Below are positions 9,713-18,690 of a stretch of DNA of 64,000 bases, one piece after another (the first letter of the stretch is position 1; every line of letters begins with the position of its first letter). The translations under genes and the position numbers were made by a program. Under the pieces are notes generated by a model. The model had not been told where the DNA came from, ran no database searches, and saw only the letters and a program-made list of their open reading frames with translations. The stretch lies in the NCBI GenBank assembly GCA_016187725.1, contig JACPJE010000012.1, positions 27,451-91,450 on the forward strand, given 5' to 3'. This DNA is from Candidatus Latescibacterota bacterium (GTDB taxonomy: Bacteria; Latescibacterota; UBA2968; UBA8231).

Positions 9713-11065
9713 ATGCGCTCCCAAATCGTCTTCGCCGCCCTGCTCCTGCTCTACGGCCTCTCCTTTTTCCTGCGGGGCGAAGACCCCAGGGCCGCGCTGG
9801 GAGACCGCGTCATGGAAGGAGTCTTCTTCCAGGGGGGATACGGCCTGCAGTGGGTCTACGACGCCGGCGAGGAATTCGAGCGGGCCCACCCCGACATCAC
9901 CGCCCATGTGTGGGGCAACCCCCGGGCCTGGGACCAGACCCGCCCCCGCTTCCTGGCCGGCAATCCGCCCGACGCCTTCTGGTGCATCCACAACATCAAT
10001 TTCTGGGTCAATCTCCAGGACGGCCTGGTCGCCGATCTGGACTCGCTGATGGAGTCCCCCGCCTACGGCCAGGAGAATGTCAGGTTCAAGGATACCTTCC
10101 TGCCCGGCACCCTGGAGCAGGGCCAGTACCAGGGCAAGCAGTACTTCCTTCCCCTCACCTACGCCGTCATCGGCCTGTGGTACAACAAGAAGATGTTCGA
10201 CGAACACGGCTGGGCCCTGCCTTCCACCTGGGACGAGTTTATGGCCCTCTGCGAAACGATCAAGACCACCACCTCCATCGCCCCCCTCACCCATCAGGGC
10301 AAGTACCCCTCTTATTTCGGGATGATCTACCGCGCCCTGCTCTACAAGCTGGGGGGCGAGGATCTCTTCGTCGCCATCGACAACCTGGAACCAGGGGCCT
10401 GGCAGCGCCCTGAGGTGATCCAGGCGGCCCAGCTGGCGCGCCAGGTAGTGGATAAGGGCTATATCCTCGAAGGCTCCTCCTCCTTCTCCCACACCGAAGG
10501 GCAGATGATCTGGCTGCAGGGCAAGGCCGCCATGATCCCCTGCGGCACCTGGCTCGAATCCGAGATGAAGAACGCCCTACCCCCCGGCTTCGAGATGCGC
10601 CTCATGCCCGTGCCCGGCTTTCCCGAGGGCCGAGGAGGGCTCAGGGCCGTGGAGGCGGACGCCGGCCCGGCTTTCTGGGTGCCCCGCCAGGCCGCCCACC
10701 CGGACTGGGGCATGGAGTACTTCCGCATCCTGCTCTCCAGGAAGATGGCCGCCCATTTCCTGGCCACTATCGGCTCGGTCGTGCCCATTGCGGGCAGCAC
10801 CGAGGGAGTGGCCATCCCCCCGGCCATGCAGAGCGCCCTGGACGCGGTCCAGGTAGCCGGCGGCGAGACCTTCAATCTGCGCTTCGCCTCCTGGTACCCC
10901 GAACTGCGCATCGAGTTCGAGAACGCCCTGGGCGGCCTGCTCAACGGGTACCTCTCTCCCGACCAGTTCGCCGCCCGGGTCGAGGAAAAAGCCCAAGGTC
11001 TGCGCCAGGACCCCGACCTGGTGCGCATGCGGCGCTCTCCCTCCAGGCCCCTGGCCAGCAACTGA
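9713..11065 (+). CDS. Carbohydrate ABC transporter substrate-binding protein
   Basis: The 450-residue protein captures a sugar or oligosaccharide outside the membrane and delivers it to the two permeases encoded next. It has an N-terminal hydrophobic segment (IVFAALLLLYGLSFFL) without an obvious lipobox, so it may be anchored by an uncleaved helix. The rest follows the family-1 solute-binding pattern: EFERAHPDITAHVW, LPLTYAVIGLWYNKKMFDEHGW, LQGKAAMIPCGTWLESEM and FWVPRQAAHPDWGMEYFRIL. The last two blocks recall proteins binding N-acetylglucosamine or chitobiose, but the substrate cannot be fixed from sequence alone. It is followed after 5 bases by the first permease. Confidence 0.88.
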   Translation: MRSQIVFAALLLLYGLSFFLRGEDPRAALGDRVMEGVFFQGGYGLQWVYDAGEEFERAHPDITAHVWGNPRAWDQTRPRFLAGNPPDAFWCIHNINFWVNLQDGLVADLDSLMESPAYGQENVRFKDTFLPGTLEQGQYQGKQYFLPLTYAVIGLWYNKKMFDEHGWALPSTWDEFMALCETIKTTTSIAPLTHQGKYPSYFGMIYRALLYKLGGEDLFVAIDNLEPGAWQRPEVIQAAQLARQVVDKGYILEGSSSFSHTEGQMIWLQGKAAMIPCGTWLESEMKNALPPGFEMRLMPVPGFPEGRGGLRAVEADAGPAFWVPRQAAHPDWGMEYFRILLSRKMAAHFLATIGSVVPIAGSTEGVAIPPAMQSALDAVQVAGGETFNLRFASWYPELRIEFENALGGLLNGYLSPDQFAARVEEKAQGLRQDPDLVRMRRSPSRPLASN

Positions 11066-11070
11066 GCCCC

Positions 11071-11946
11071 ATGCAGAAGAACTGGAAAGCCGGCCTGCTC
11101 TTCGTCCTGCCCGCCCTGGTCCTGTACCTGCTCTTCATGATCGTCCCCTATATGCTGGCCTTTGGGGTGAGCTTTGCCAAGTGGCGGGGAGTCTCCATGC
11201 AGCTCCACTTCAACGGGCTGGACAACTTCCACCAGATGTTCGGGGATCCCTATTTCTGGAAGGCCCTGCGCAATACGGTGTTTTTCACCGTCTTCACCGG
11301 AGCCCTAGTGCCGGCCCTGGCCCTGCACTTTGCCGTGGCCATCTCGCGCCGGCTGGTGCGGGGGCCGCGTTTCTTCCGGGTGGCCTTCTTCTTCCCCAAC
11401 CTCATCTCCCAGGTGGCCATCGCCGTGCTGTGGTGGTTCGCCCTCAACCCCGAGTTCGGCATCCTCAGCAATTTTTTGCGCCTCTTCGGCCTGGCTGACC
11501 TGCCCTCCTGGCTGGGCGACCCGGCCTGGGCTCCCTGGTGCGTGGTGGCGGTCAAGGTCTGGGCCGCCACCGGCTTCTACATGATCCTGTACCTGTCGGC
11601 CATCGAGGGCATCCCCACCGATTACTACGACGCCTGCCGCATCGACGGGGCCGGCGAATGGCAGTCCTTCTGGCACGTAACGCTGCCCCTGCTCTCCGAG
11701 ATGATGAAGGTCAGCGTGGTCTTCCTGCTTTTGAATGGGTTCGGCACCTTCGACGTGGTGCGGATCATGACCGATGGCGGGCCGGACCGGGCCACCGAGA
11801 CCCTGGCCACCTATATCTATGAGAACGCCTTCGAACTGGGCAAATTCGGCTACGCCACCACCCTGGCCATGACCCTCTTCCTCATCACCTTTGCCCTGGC
11901 GCTCTTCTCCCTGTGGCTGCAGCGCCGCGAGGTGGTCGAATACTGA
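11071..11946 (+). CDS. Sugar ABC transporter permease (MalF/UgpA type)
   Basis: This integral membrane subunit of a CUT1-type sugar importer has 291 residues and about six transmembrane helices. The first is AGLLFVLPALVLYLLFMIVPYM. The cytoplasmic EAA-type loop that docks the ATPase is visible around residues 190-210 (DACRIDGAGEWQSFWHVTLPLL). It shares a TGATG stop/start with the second permease. No ATP-binding subunit is encoded beside it. CUT1 importers often use a shared ATPase (MsiK-like) from elsewhere. Confidence 0.92.
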   Translation: MQKNWKAGLLFVLPALVLYLLFMIVPYMLAFGVSFAKWRGVSMQLHFNGLDNFHQMFGDPYFWKALRNTVFFTVFTGALVPALALHFAVAISRRLVRGPRFFRVAFFFPNLISQVAIAVLWWFALNPEFGILSNFLRLFGLADLPSWLGDPAWAPWCVVAVKVWAATGFYMILYLSAIEGIPTDYYDACRIDGAGEWQSFWHVTLPLLSEMMKVSVVFLLLNGFGTFDVVRIMTDGGPDRATETLATYIYENAFELGKFGYATTLAMTLFLITFALALFSLWLQRREVVEY

Positions 11947-12773
11947 TGATCCTGCTGCGCAAGATCCTGGTCCAGACCACCTTTCTGCTCTACTCCCTGG
12001 TGGTGCTCTTCCCCATGGTCTGGCTGCTCTACACCGCCTTCAAGTCCACCGACGAACTCTTCGCCAGCGCCTGGTCCCTGCCCAGCGTCTGGGGGTTGGA
12101 CAATTTCGTCAAGGCCTGGAACGAGGCCCAGCTGGGAGAGTACTTCTGGAACAGCATCTTCGTCACCAGCACCACCCTCGTCCTCCAACTCCTGGTGGGG
12201 GCCATGGCCAGTTATTCCCTGGCCAAGTACCAGTTCCGCGGGAATTCCCTGCTCTACTACGCCTTCCTGGCCGGCCTGATGTTCCCCATCTTCCTGGGCC
12301 TGGTCCCCCTCTTCTTCCTACTCAAGGGCCTGCACCTGATCGACACCCACCTCGGCCTGATCCTGGTCTACGCCGCCTCGGGCATCCCCTTCACGGTCTT
12401 CGTGCTCACCGCCTTCTTCCGCACCATCCCCACCACCATCATGGAGGCCGGCATCATGGACGGCTGCTCCCACTTCACCCTCTTCTGGCGGGTGATGCTG
12501 CCCCTGGCCAAACCCGGCCTGACCACCGTGGGGATCTTCACCTTCATCGCCATCTGGAACGAATACATCCTGGCCCTGGTGCTGCTCTCCTCCTCCCATT
12601 TGCGCACCCTGCCCCTGGGCCTGGCGGTGCTGCAGTTCGTGCAATACTACAAGGTGGACTTCGGCGCCCTCTTCGCCGGATTGGTGATCGTCATGCTGCC
12701 CACCATCGCCTGCTACATCATCCTCCAGGAACAGATCACCAAGGGCATCACCGTCGGTGCGGTAAAGGGTTAG
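11946..12773 (+). CDS. Sugar ABC transporter permease (MalG/UgpE type)
   Basis: This is the second membrane subunit of the importer. The ATG at 11946 ([18 protein letters not shown]) was chosen because it overlaps the stop of the upstream permease as TGATG; the track start 33 bases earlier lies inside that gene. The 275-residue product has six transmembrane helices and a clear EAA loop ([21 protein letters not shown]). It closes the three-gene importer unit. A gap of 28 bases separates it from the antiporter gene on the same strand. Confidence 0.92.
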   Translation: MILLRKILVQTTFLLYSLVVLFPMVWLLYTAFKSTDELFASAWSLPSVWGLDNFVKAWNEAQLGEYFWNSIFVTSTTLVLQLLVGAMASYSLAKYQFRGNSLLYYAFLAGLMFPIFLGLVPLFFLLKGLHLIDTHLGLILVYAASGIPFTVFVLTAFFRTIPTTIMEAGIMDGCSHFTLFWRVMLPLAKPGLTTVGIFTFIAIWNEYILALVLLSSSHLRTLPLGLAVLQFVQYYKVDFGALFAGLVIVMLPTIACYIILQEQITKGITVGAVKG

Positions 12774-12801
12774 TACCCCAGCTCTCACGGACAGGCCATT
12801 C

Positions 12802-14763
12802 ATGGGAATCGCCGCCGACATCGCCATCGTCGTGGTCGCCGCCTTGTTGGGCGGCCTGGTCGCCCAGCGGCTCGGGCAGCCGCTGATCCTGGGCTACATC
12901 CTGGCCGGGGTGCTGGTGGGCCCCCACACTGGGGGCATCACCGTCTCGGACGCCCACGGTATCGAGCTACTGGCCGAGATCGGCGTGGCCCTGCTGCTCT
13001 TCGCCATTGGCCTGGAGTTCTCCTTCAAGGAACTGCGGCCCGTGCGCCGCATCGCCCTGCTGGGCACCCCCATCCAGCTGGTCCTCACCATCGCCTACGG
13101 CTATGCCATCGGGCGCTGGTGGGGCTGGCCCTGGCTGCCCTCGGTGTGGCTGGGCGCCCTCATCTCCCTGTCTAGCACCATGGTCCTGCTCAAGACCCTC
13201 ATGGGCCAGGGCCGGCTGGGCAGCCTGTCCAGCCGGGTGATGATCGGCATGCTCATCGTCCAGGACCTGGCAGTGGTGCCGCTGATGATCGTCCTGCCCC
13301 AACTGAACCAGCCGGTATTCGATCTCTCCCGTCTGGCCTGGGCCACGGTGAAGGCGGCCTGCTTCCTGGCGCTGATGGTGCTGGCCGGCACCCGGCTCAT
13401 CCCTCACCTGATGGCGCGTATCGCCGACTGGAACTCGCGGGAACTCTTCCTGCTGGCCGTCACTGCCATCGGCTTGGGCGTAGGGTACGCCACCTATCTC
13501 TTCGGCCTCTCCTTTGCCTTTGGCGCCTTTGTGGCCGGCATGGTCCTGGGCGAATCTGACTACAGCCACCAGGCCCTCAGCGACGTGATCCCCCTGCGCG
13601 ATCTCTTCGGCCTGCTCTTCTTTGTCTCGGTGGGCATGTTGCTCGACCCCGCCTTTTTGCTGGCCAACTGGCCCGCGGTGCTGCTGCTGGTGGTGCTGGT
13701 CAGCCTGGGCAAAGGCCTGATCCTGGGCGGGCTGACCCGACTTTTCGGCTATGGAAACGTCGCCCCCCTGGCCGTGGGATTGGGGCTCTTTCAGATCGGC
13801 GAGTTCTCCTTCGTGCTGGCCCGGGTGGGCCTGAGCACCCAGTCCATCACCCCGGAAGCTTTTTCGCTGGTGCTCTGCGCCACCATCGCCACCATGCTCC
13901 TGACCCCCCTGGTCAGCGGCCTCACCGCCCCCCTGTACGTGCTGTTCCGGCGCTGGTCTCCCCGCGAGCCCATGCAGACCATCCAACTGCCCCGCACCGG
14001 CCTGCGCGACCACGTGATCATCGCCGGCAGCGGCCGGGTCGGCCGCCACGTGGCCCTGGTGCTCCAGCGCCTGGGGCAGGGCTTTGTGGTGGTGGAGCTG
14101 GACCCCAGGCGGGTCGAGCAGGCCAAGGCCGCCGGCTTTCCAGTGCTCTACGGGGACGCCTCCCAGGAGGTGGTGCTGCGCGCCGCCGGCCTGGAGCACG
14201 CCCGGCTGCTGCTGATCACCGCTCCGGTGGTCGCCAGCGCCCGGCTCATCGTGTACCAGGCGCGCCGGCTCAATCCCGCCCTGCCCATCGTCGCCCGCGC
14301 CGAGGGCCTGGAGCAGATGCGCTGGCTGCGGGACCACGGGGTGGACGAGGTGGTGCAGCCCGAGTTCGAGGCCGGCCTGGAGATCACCCGCCAGGCCCTG
14401 ATCCGCCTGCGCGTCCCCCTGGCCCAGATCCAGCGCTTCACCGATGCGGTCCGCCAGGAACTCTATGCCCCCCTCTACCAGACCCCAGGCGAGTACCATA
14501 CCCTGGCGCAGTTGCAGCACGCTGCCAGCCAACTGGAACTGACCTGGCTCGAGATTCCACCCCCCAGCCCCTGCGCCGGCAGGAGCATCCAGGAACTGGC
14601 CATCCGCACCCGCACCGGCGCCTCGGTGGTGGGCCTGATCCGCAGCGGCGTCCTCTACCCCAACCCCACCGCCGACCACCGCCTGGCCGCCGGCGATCTG
14701 GTGGGGGTACTGGGCACCGCTGAGCAACTGGTCGCCTTCCAGTCCTTGGCGCAAATCCCCTGA
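12802..14763 (+). CDS. CPA2-type cation:proton antiporter with TrkA domains
   Basis: The 653-residue inner-membrane protein resembles KefB/KefC and YbaL. Residues 1-385 form a Na+/H+-exchanger-type bundle of about 12 helices with [14 protein letters not shown] and [13 protein letters not shown] signatures. At about 400-520 a TrkA-N nucleotide-binding domain appears ([21 protein letters not shown]...VVELDPRRV). A TrkA-C-type regulatory domain closes the protein (about 570-650; [17 protein letters not shown]). It probably exports K+ or Na+ in exchange for protons and is gated by a nucleotide. The neighbouring importer and the DUF4336-like gene give no direct functional clue. Confidence 0.9.
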   Translation: MGIAADIAIVVVAALLGGLVAQRLGQPLILGYILAGVLVGPHTGGITVSDAHGIELLAEIGVALLLFAIGLEFSFKELRPVRRIALLGTPIQLVLTIAYGYAIGRWWGWPWLPSVWLGALISLSSTMVLLKTLMGQGRLGSLSSRVMIGMLIVQDLAVVPLMIVLPQLNQPVFDLSRLAWATVKAACFLALMVLAGTRLIPHLMARIADWNSRELFLLAVTAIGLGVGYATYLFGLSFAFGAFVAGMVLGESDYSHQALSDVIPLRDLFGLLFFVSVGMLLDPAFLLANWPAVLLLVVLVSLGKGLILGGLTRLFGYGNVAPLAVGLGLFQIGEFSFVLARVGLSTQSITPEAFSLVLCATIATMLLTPLVSGLTAPLYVLFRRWSPREPMQTIQLPRTGLRDHVIIAGSGRVGRHVALVLQRLGQGFVVVELDPRRVEQAKAAGFPVLYGDASQEVVLRAAGLEHARLLLITAPVVASARLIVYQARRLNPALPIVARAEGLEQMRWLRDHGVDEVVQPEFEAGLEITRQALIRLRVPLAQIQRFTDAVRQELYAPLYQTPGEYHTLAQLQHAASQLELTWLEIPPPSPCAGRSIQELAIRTRTGASVVGLIRSGVLYPNPTADHRLAAGDLVGVLGTAEQLVAFQSLAQIP

Positions 14764-14774
14764 GAAAGACCCCC

Positions 14775-15467
14775 ATGCTCATACCCCTCGCCGAAAATCT
14801 CTGGGAAGTGTCCCGCCCCCTCAAAGCCCCCGGCCTGCGCATCGACCACCGCATGAGTGTGGTCCGGCTCTCCACCGGGGAGTTGCTGGTCCACTCCCCC
14901 GTCGAACTGGACGGCCAGCTCGACGGCGCCCTGGCATCCCTCGGCCCAGTGCGCCACCTCGTCGCCCCCAGCACCTTCCACGACCTGTACTGGCTGGCCT
15001 GGTTCGCCCGGTACCCACAGGCGACCTTCTGGGGCGTGCCCGGCCTGCGCGAGGCCCATCCGGAACTGCCCTTCCACCAGTTGCTCAACCCGGACCAGCC
15101 CACCCCCTGGGAGGCAGAACTGCCCAAGCTCCTCATCGCCGGCATGCCCAAACTCAACGAATACGTCTTCTTTCATTCCGCCACCCGCAGCCTGATCGTC
15201 GCCGACCTGGTCTTCAACTTCAGCACCGACCAGAATCTGTTGGGCAAACTCTTCCTCAAGGCCAATGCCTGCTACGGCAAGGTGGCCTGCTCGCGCCTCT
15301 TCCGGGCCTTCATCAAGGACCGGAACGCGTTCAGGCAGTCAGTGGAGAAACTGATGGAATGGGATTTCGAGAGAATTGTCGTGGGGCACGGCAAGATCGT
15401 GCCCACCGGGGGCAAGGAGGTGCTGGCTGAGGTCTTGCTAGCCAGCAGGCGAGTGGATAACCGCTGA
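14775..15467 (+). CDS. DUF4336-like metallo-beta-lactamase-fold protein
   Basis: The 230-residue protein starts MLIPLAENLWEVSRPLKAPG and contains GPVRHLVAPSTFHDLYWLAWFARYP, the pattern of DUF4336 proteins. These have a diverged metallo-beta-lactamase-like fold. A conserved VVGHGKIVPTGG segment sits near the C-terminus. The classic HxHxDH zinc motif is absent, so hydrolase activity is uncertain. It follows the antiporter by 11 bases, probably in the same transcript. No signal peptide is seen. Confidence 0.7.
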   Translation: MLIPLAENLWEVSRPLKAPGLRIDHRMSVVRLSTGELLVHSPVELDGQLDGALASLGPVRHLVAPSTFHDLYWLAWFARYPQATFWGVPGLREAHPELPFHQLLNPDQPTPWEAELPKLLIAGMPKLNEYVFFHSATRSLIVADLVFNFSTDQNLLGKLFLKANACYGKVACSRLFRAFIKDRNAFRQSVEKLMEWDFERIVVGHGKIVPTGGKEVLAEVLLASRRVDNR

Positions 15468-15479
15468 CTTCCTTTGGGG

Positions 15480-15508
15480 TTGCTTGTGTTTGGAGAGCCG
15501 GGTATATT
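15480..15508 (+). promoter_or_regulatory. Candidate promoter for the DUF433 gene
   Basis: TTGCTT and TATATT are separated by 17 bases in a 197-base gap without a gene. This would place a leader of about 150 bases before the DUF433 start. Nothing else was recognised in the gap. Confidence 0.35.
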
Positions 15509-15664
15509 GAAGGTAAACCGCATCCGTAAGACCTGGACCAGGCTGCTCTTGCGTAAGCAGGTGATACTCCGTCCTCGAACGGTGAGAATCGGCCCCCAGG
15601 GTGGAGCGGTTTTCTTTTTGGCTCCTACAGGATTATCTCGCGCACCTTCTCCAGGAGGGGGGTT

Positions 15665-15886
15665 ATGGTCGAGTTCGGAAGGATCACCTTCGACAAGGAG
15701 ATCATGGGTGGAAGGGCCTGTATCCGTGGCATGAGGATACCGGTGTCGGTGGTAGTGAGCCAGATCGCCCACGGAGCGACTATTGAGGAGGTACTCGCAG
15801 AGTACCCAGACCTGGAAGAAGCGGATATCAGGGAAGCATTGGCCTATGCCGGCTGGTTGGCGCAAGAGCAGTTGGCAGTTTCATAG
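15665..15886 (+). CDS. DUF433 antitoxin-like protein
   Basis: The 73-residue protein matches DUF433 (VapB45-like): an N-terminal ITFDKEIMGGRACIRGMRIPVSVV segment followed by a helix-turn-helix-like stretch (IEEVLAEYPDLEEADIREALAYAG). Proteins of this family are usually the first gene of a pair with a DUF5615 PIN-like RNase toxin. An AGGAGG ribosome site precedes the ATG. The partner toxin is present only as a 16-codon stump immediately downstream, so this may be an orphan antitoxin. Confidence 0.85.
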   Translation: MVEFGRITFDKEIMGGRACIRGMRIPVSVVVSQIAHGATIEEVLAEYPDLEEADIREALAYAGWLAQEQLAVS

Positions 15887-15894
15887 AGGATGCC

Positions 15895-15945
15895 ATGCGG
15901 TTTCTGGCCGACATGGGGGTTTCTCGCAGGGAATTACCCCGGTAA
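15895..15945 (+). pseudogene. Stump of a DUF5615 (PIN-like) toxin gene
   Basis: Eight bases after the DUF433 stop, an ATG opens a frame reading [16 protein letters not shown] and then TAA. The first ten residues match the usual N-terminus of DUF5615 toxins, including the first conserved Asp. The remaining roughly 90 residues are missing. The stump runs into the 3' end of the convergent ADP-ribosylglycohydrolase remnant, which suggests a deletion or rearrangement joined the two. It is too short for the ORF track. Confidence 0.65.
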
Positions 15946-16705
15946 GAATCGCCTCTCGTAGAGTTCCTCTGCCAGCCGCAGTATCAGCTCGGCCTGTGCC
16001 AGGCACTCGCGCCATGCCAATGGAATACCATCGACACCATAATAGGCTCCTGCCAGTTGCCCGTAGACCGCCCCGGTGGTGTCAGCATCATCCCCCAGAT
16101 TCACCGCCAGCAAACAGCCCTCCTGAAACGACGGTGATCTGGCAAAGGCCCACAGCACTGCTTCGAGCGATTGCACGACATAGCCAGTGCCGGCAATTTC
16201 AGGAGGGTTTCTCCGTTTGAAGGAACCGCAGGCAATCTCGTCGATCTCGGGGCATAGGGGCGTGCGCTCCCAAAAGTGTTCAATGGGAGCATAGCGCCGA
16301 GAGAGCAATTCCTCCTTTGAAATCCCCTGCACTGCGCCGACCAGCAGTCCTCCAAAGTAGCGACAGGCATCCAAACAGGTGCGCGCCCCGTGGGTCGTTT
16401 TTGAACTCTCTGCGCTCAGGCGGATGGCCTTTTCCGGGTCAGCGGCAAAAAAGAGAGGGACTGGCGCCAGGCGCATCAAGCTGCCATTGCCGGCGGCCCG
16501 GGGATCGGGAGAGCCGGCAAGAGGTTCACCAGTGCGGGCGAAGCGGTCCAGAGCAGCGGCTACGGTATTGCCGATGTCAAAACAGCGACCCGTGCTGCTG
16601 AGGTACCCTTCCCGCCACCAATTTGAACTCCACCGTCGTCCCCAAGGCATCCCCCGCAGCCAGTCCCAACAAGTACCCCTTGTAGCGCGACTGGATGGCT
16701 ATCAC
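15934..16705 (-). pseudogene. ADP-ribosylglycohydrolase with internal deletion and frameshift
   Basis: Two frames hold parts of one DraG-like protein. The N-terminus starts at a GTG (16705) after an AAAGGG site and reads [28 protein letters not shown]. In another frame the rest follows at once with [19 protein letters not shown] and runs to the end, including the metal-binding DD motif [15 protein letters not shown]. In intact relatives about 55 residues separate these blocks and carry the catalytic WTDDT metal motif; here they are gone and the frame changes. The product would be inactive. Intact enzymes remove ADP-ribose from proteins or small molecules. An assembly error cannot be excluded. 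Confidence 0.75.
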
Positions 16706-16828
16706 CCTGTCCCTTTCGTGGCGCCTACTCTTGTACCTCTCCCCTCCCCTATTCTGAGTGCTTCGCCAACGGTACAGTTGGAAAGCCACAAATCTCGCCT
16801 ATGTGCTCCTCATAGGCACCCACACCCC

Positions 16829-17695
16829 TCACCACCGATAGAACTTGTACCCCTTCCCCCGCTCCAACCCCTCGACCCACAGCCTACACCACTCCTGGTG
16901 ATCCGTGAGCACACTCTGCGGATTGGCGCGGCTGCGGCTGACAAAGGAAGGATAGACCTCCCGGCCCGAAGGCGTGCCCGTCGGCTGGTAGCGCAGGTCC
17001 ATGCTCCAGCGTATCGAATCGCTGAGATTGGGGGTGGAACTGTGGGGGGTCTCCTTGTGCATCAGCAGCACGTCGCCCTTCTGCATCGGCAGCGGCACCA
17101 CCGGTTCGGCGGGCAGTTCCCCTTCTTCCATGACCGCGCTCTTGGTGTGCAGCATCCCCCTGCCCACCACGCGCGGGATCACCTGCATGCAGCCGTTCTC
17201 CACCGTGGCCTCGGTCATCGGAATCCACACCGTCAGCACAAAGTGGGGGTCAGCCTCCTCCCGCATCACTGCCGCGTCCTGGTGCCAGCCGGCCACGTGG
17301 GTGTTGGGGGTCTTGGCGGTCCTGGCGGGCATCTTGGGGCGCAGGTGCTGGATGGGATTGCAGCTGATCTCCGGCCCCACCAGCCCCTCCACCAGGTCCA
17401 TCAGATGCTCGTTGCGCAGAAAATCAAAAAGCGCCCGGCCCCGGAAGTGCATGATGTCGAGTTCGTTGTAGATGGTCCCGTCCTCTTCGCAGATCCGCGT
17501 CAGCCGCCGCCCGAAGGGCTCGTGCTCGTGCAACTGGCTGATCTTGCCCTCGGCCTTCAGCTCCCGCGCCCTTTGGTCGATGTACTCTTCATACTCGCCG
17601 ATCACCGGGTCCAGGTCGCTGTCTTGTAATCCGCCCCGGACGACCACGTACCCTTCGCGCTTGAAATGTTCCAGATACTCGTTGTTCAGTTGCAT
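16829..17695 (-). CDS. PhyH-family dioxygenase, tandem copy 2
   Basis: This 288-residue predicted Fe(II)/2-oxoglutarate oxygenase has the full ligand set: HQD in AGWHQDAAVM, the distal His in HKETPHSST, and an oxoglutarate Arg in SIRWSMDLRYQ. MQLNNEYLEHFKREGYVVVRGG is the usual N-terminus. The ATG follows an AGGAG site. It lies 10 bases downstream of a very similar gene, so the two arose by tandem duplication and are probably co-transcribed. The C-terminus ends with a Trp-rich GYKFYRW. Substrate unknown; related genes are abundant in marine uncultured bacteria. Confidence 0.9.
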   Translation of the reverse strand: MQLNNEYLEHFKREGYVVVRGGLQDSDLDPVIGEYEEYIDQRARELKAEGKISQLHEHEPFGRRLTRICEEDGTIYNELDIMHFRGRALFDFLRNEHLMDLVEGLVGPEISCNPIQHLRPKMPARTAKTPNTHVAGWHQDAAVMREEADPHFVLTVWIPMTEATVENGCMQVIPRVVGRGMLHTKSAVMEEGELPAEPVVPLPMQKGDVLLMHKETPHSSTPNLSDSIRWSMDLRYQPTGTPSGREVYPSFVSRSRANPQSVLTDHQEWCRLWVEGLERGKGYKFYRW

Positions 17696-17705
17696 CTCTT
17701 TTCTC

Positions 17706-18593
17706 CTAGTTCCAGCGGTGGCCGCGCATGCCCCTGCCGCGCTCTAGGGCCTCGGCCCAGCGGCGCGACCATTCGGCGTGATCGGTGAGCACCCTCTGCG
17801 GATCGACGCGGCTGCGCACGGCGAATTCGGGGTGAAAGGGCCGGCCCGTGGGGGTGCCGGTCTGCTGGTAGCGCAGGTCCATGCTCCAGCGGATCTTGTC
17901 CGTGGTGTTGGCGGTGGAGCGGTGGGGGATCTCCTTGTGCATCAGCAACAGGTCCCCCTTGCTCATCGGCAGGGTGAGCGCCGCGCTCTGGGGCATCTCC
18001 TCGTCCATGATCACCGTGCCTACCCCTGGTTTGGTGTGGTGCTGCATCAGCCCCTTGCCGTGGGTGCGGGGGATGATCTGCAGGCAGCCGTTCTCCACCG
18101 TGGCCTCGCTCATCGGGATCCAGACCGTCAGGATGAAATAGGGATCAGCGTCCGCCCAGGTGACCCCGGCGTCCTGGTGCCAGGGCGCCACGTGGGGGTC
18201 GCCCCCCTCGGGGGTCAGGCCGGCGGGCAGTTTGGGGCGTATATGCTGGATTGGACTGCAGGTGATCTCCGGGCCGACAATGCCCTCGACAATGTCTAAC
18301 AGATTCTCATTGCCCAGGAATTCAAAGGACGCCTTGCCGCGCAGGTGCATGATGTCCAACTCCCGGTACAGGGCATTGTGCTCGCGGCAGATACAGGCCA
18401 GCCGGCGCTCGAAGGGTTCGCCCTCGTACAACTGGGCGATCTTGCCCTCGGCCTTCAGCTCCCGCGCCCGGCGGTCGATGTAGGCCTCGTATTCGCGGAT
18501 CACCGGGTCCAGGTCTCCATCTTCCAGACCGCCTCTGACCACCAGGAACCCTTCGTCCTTGAACTGCTCGATTTGTGCGGCATTCAGTGTCAT
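17706..18593 (-). CDS. PhyH-family dioxygenase, tandem copy 1
   Basis: This is the upstream member of the pair. The ATG at 18593 (MTLNAAQIEQFKDEGFLVVRGG) was chosen because it has an AGGAG site and matches the start of copy 2; the track extension of 18 codons is ignored. The 295-residue product keeps HQD (APWHQDAGVT), the distal His (HKEIPHRST) and Arg (KIRWSMDLRYQ). It aligns with copy 2 nearly end to end, with most differences in the loop before HQD and in the segment after IPRTHGKG. Those are positions likely to touch the substrate, which suggests divergence after duplication. Confidence 0.9.
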   Translation of the reverse strand: MTLNAAQIEQFKDEGFLVVRGGLEDGDLDPVIREYEAYIDRRARELKAEGKIAQLYEGEPFERRLACICREHNALYRELDIMHLRGKASFEFLGNENLLDIVEGIVGPEITCSPIQHIRPKLPAGLTPEGGDPHVAPWHQDAGVTWADADPYFILTVWIPMSEATVENGCLQIIPRTHGKGLMQHHTKPGVGTVIMDEEMPQSAALTLPMSKGDLLLMHKEIPHRSTANTTDKIRWSMDLRYQQTGTPTGRPFHPEFAVRSRVDPQRVLTDHAEWSRRWAEALERGRGMRGHRWN

Positions 18594-18625
18594 GGGCGCT
18601 CTCCTGTGAGGGTCTGACGCTGGCA

Positions 18626-18654
18626 AATATAAACAGCCCCCCGGCATCGGCCAA
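18626..18654 (-). promoter_or_regulatory. Candidate promoter for the tandem PhyH genes
   Basis: On the minus strand TTGGCC (18654-18649) and TATATT (18631-18626) lie 17 bases apart, about 30 bases upstream of the first PhyH start, in the gap shared with the divergent kinase gene. Confidence 0.45.
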
Positions 18655-18690
18655 CTTGCGGTCAGCAGGGCCTGGTCCTAAGTTGAGCGC

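Noticed and set aside
12967-14754. 595-residue minus-strand ORF opposite the antiporter
   Set aside because: It is a low-complexity antisense frame; the plus strand encodes a full antiporter with TrkA domains.
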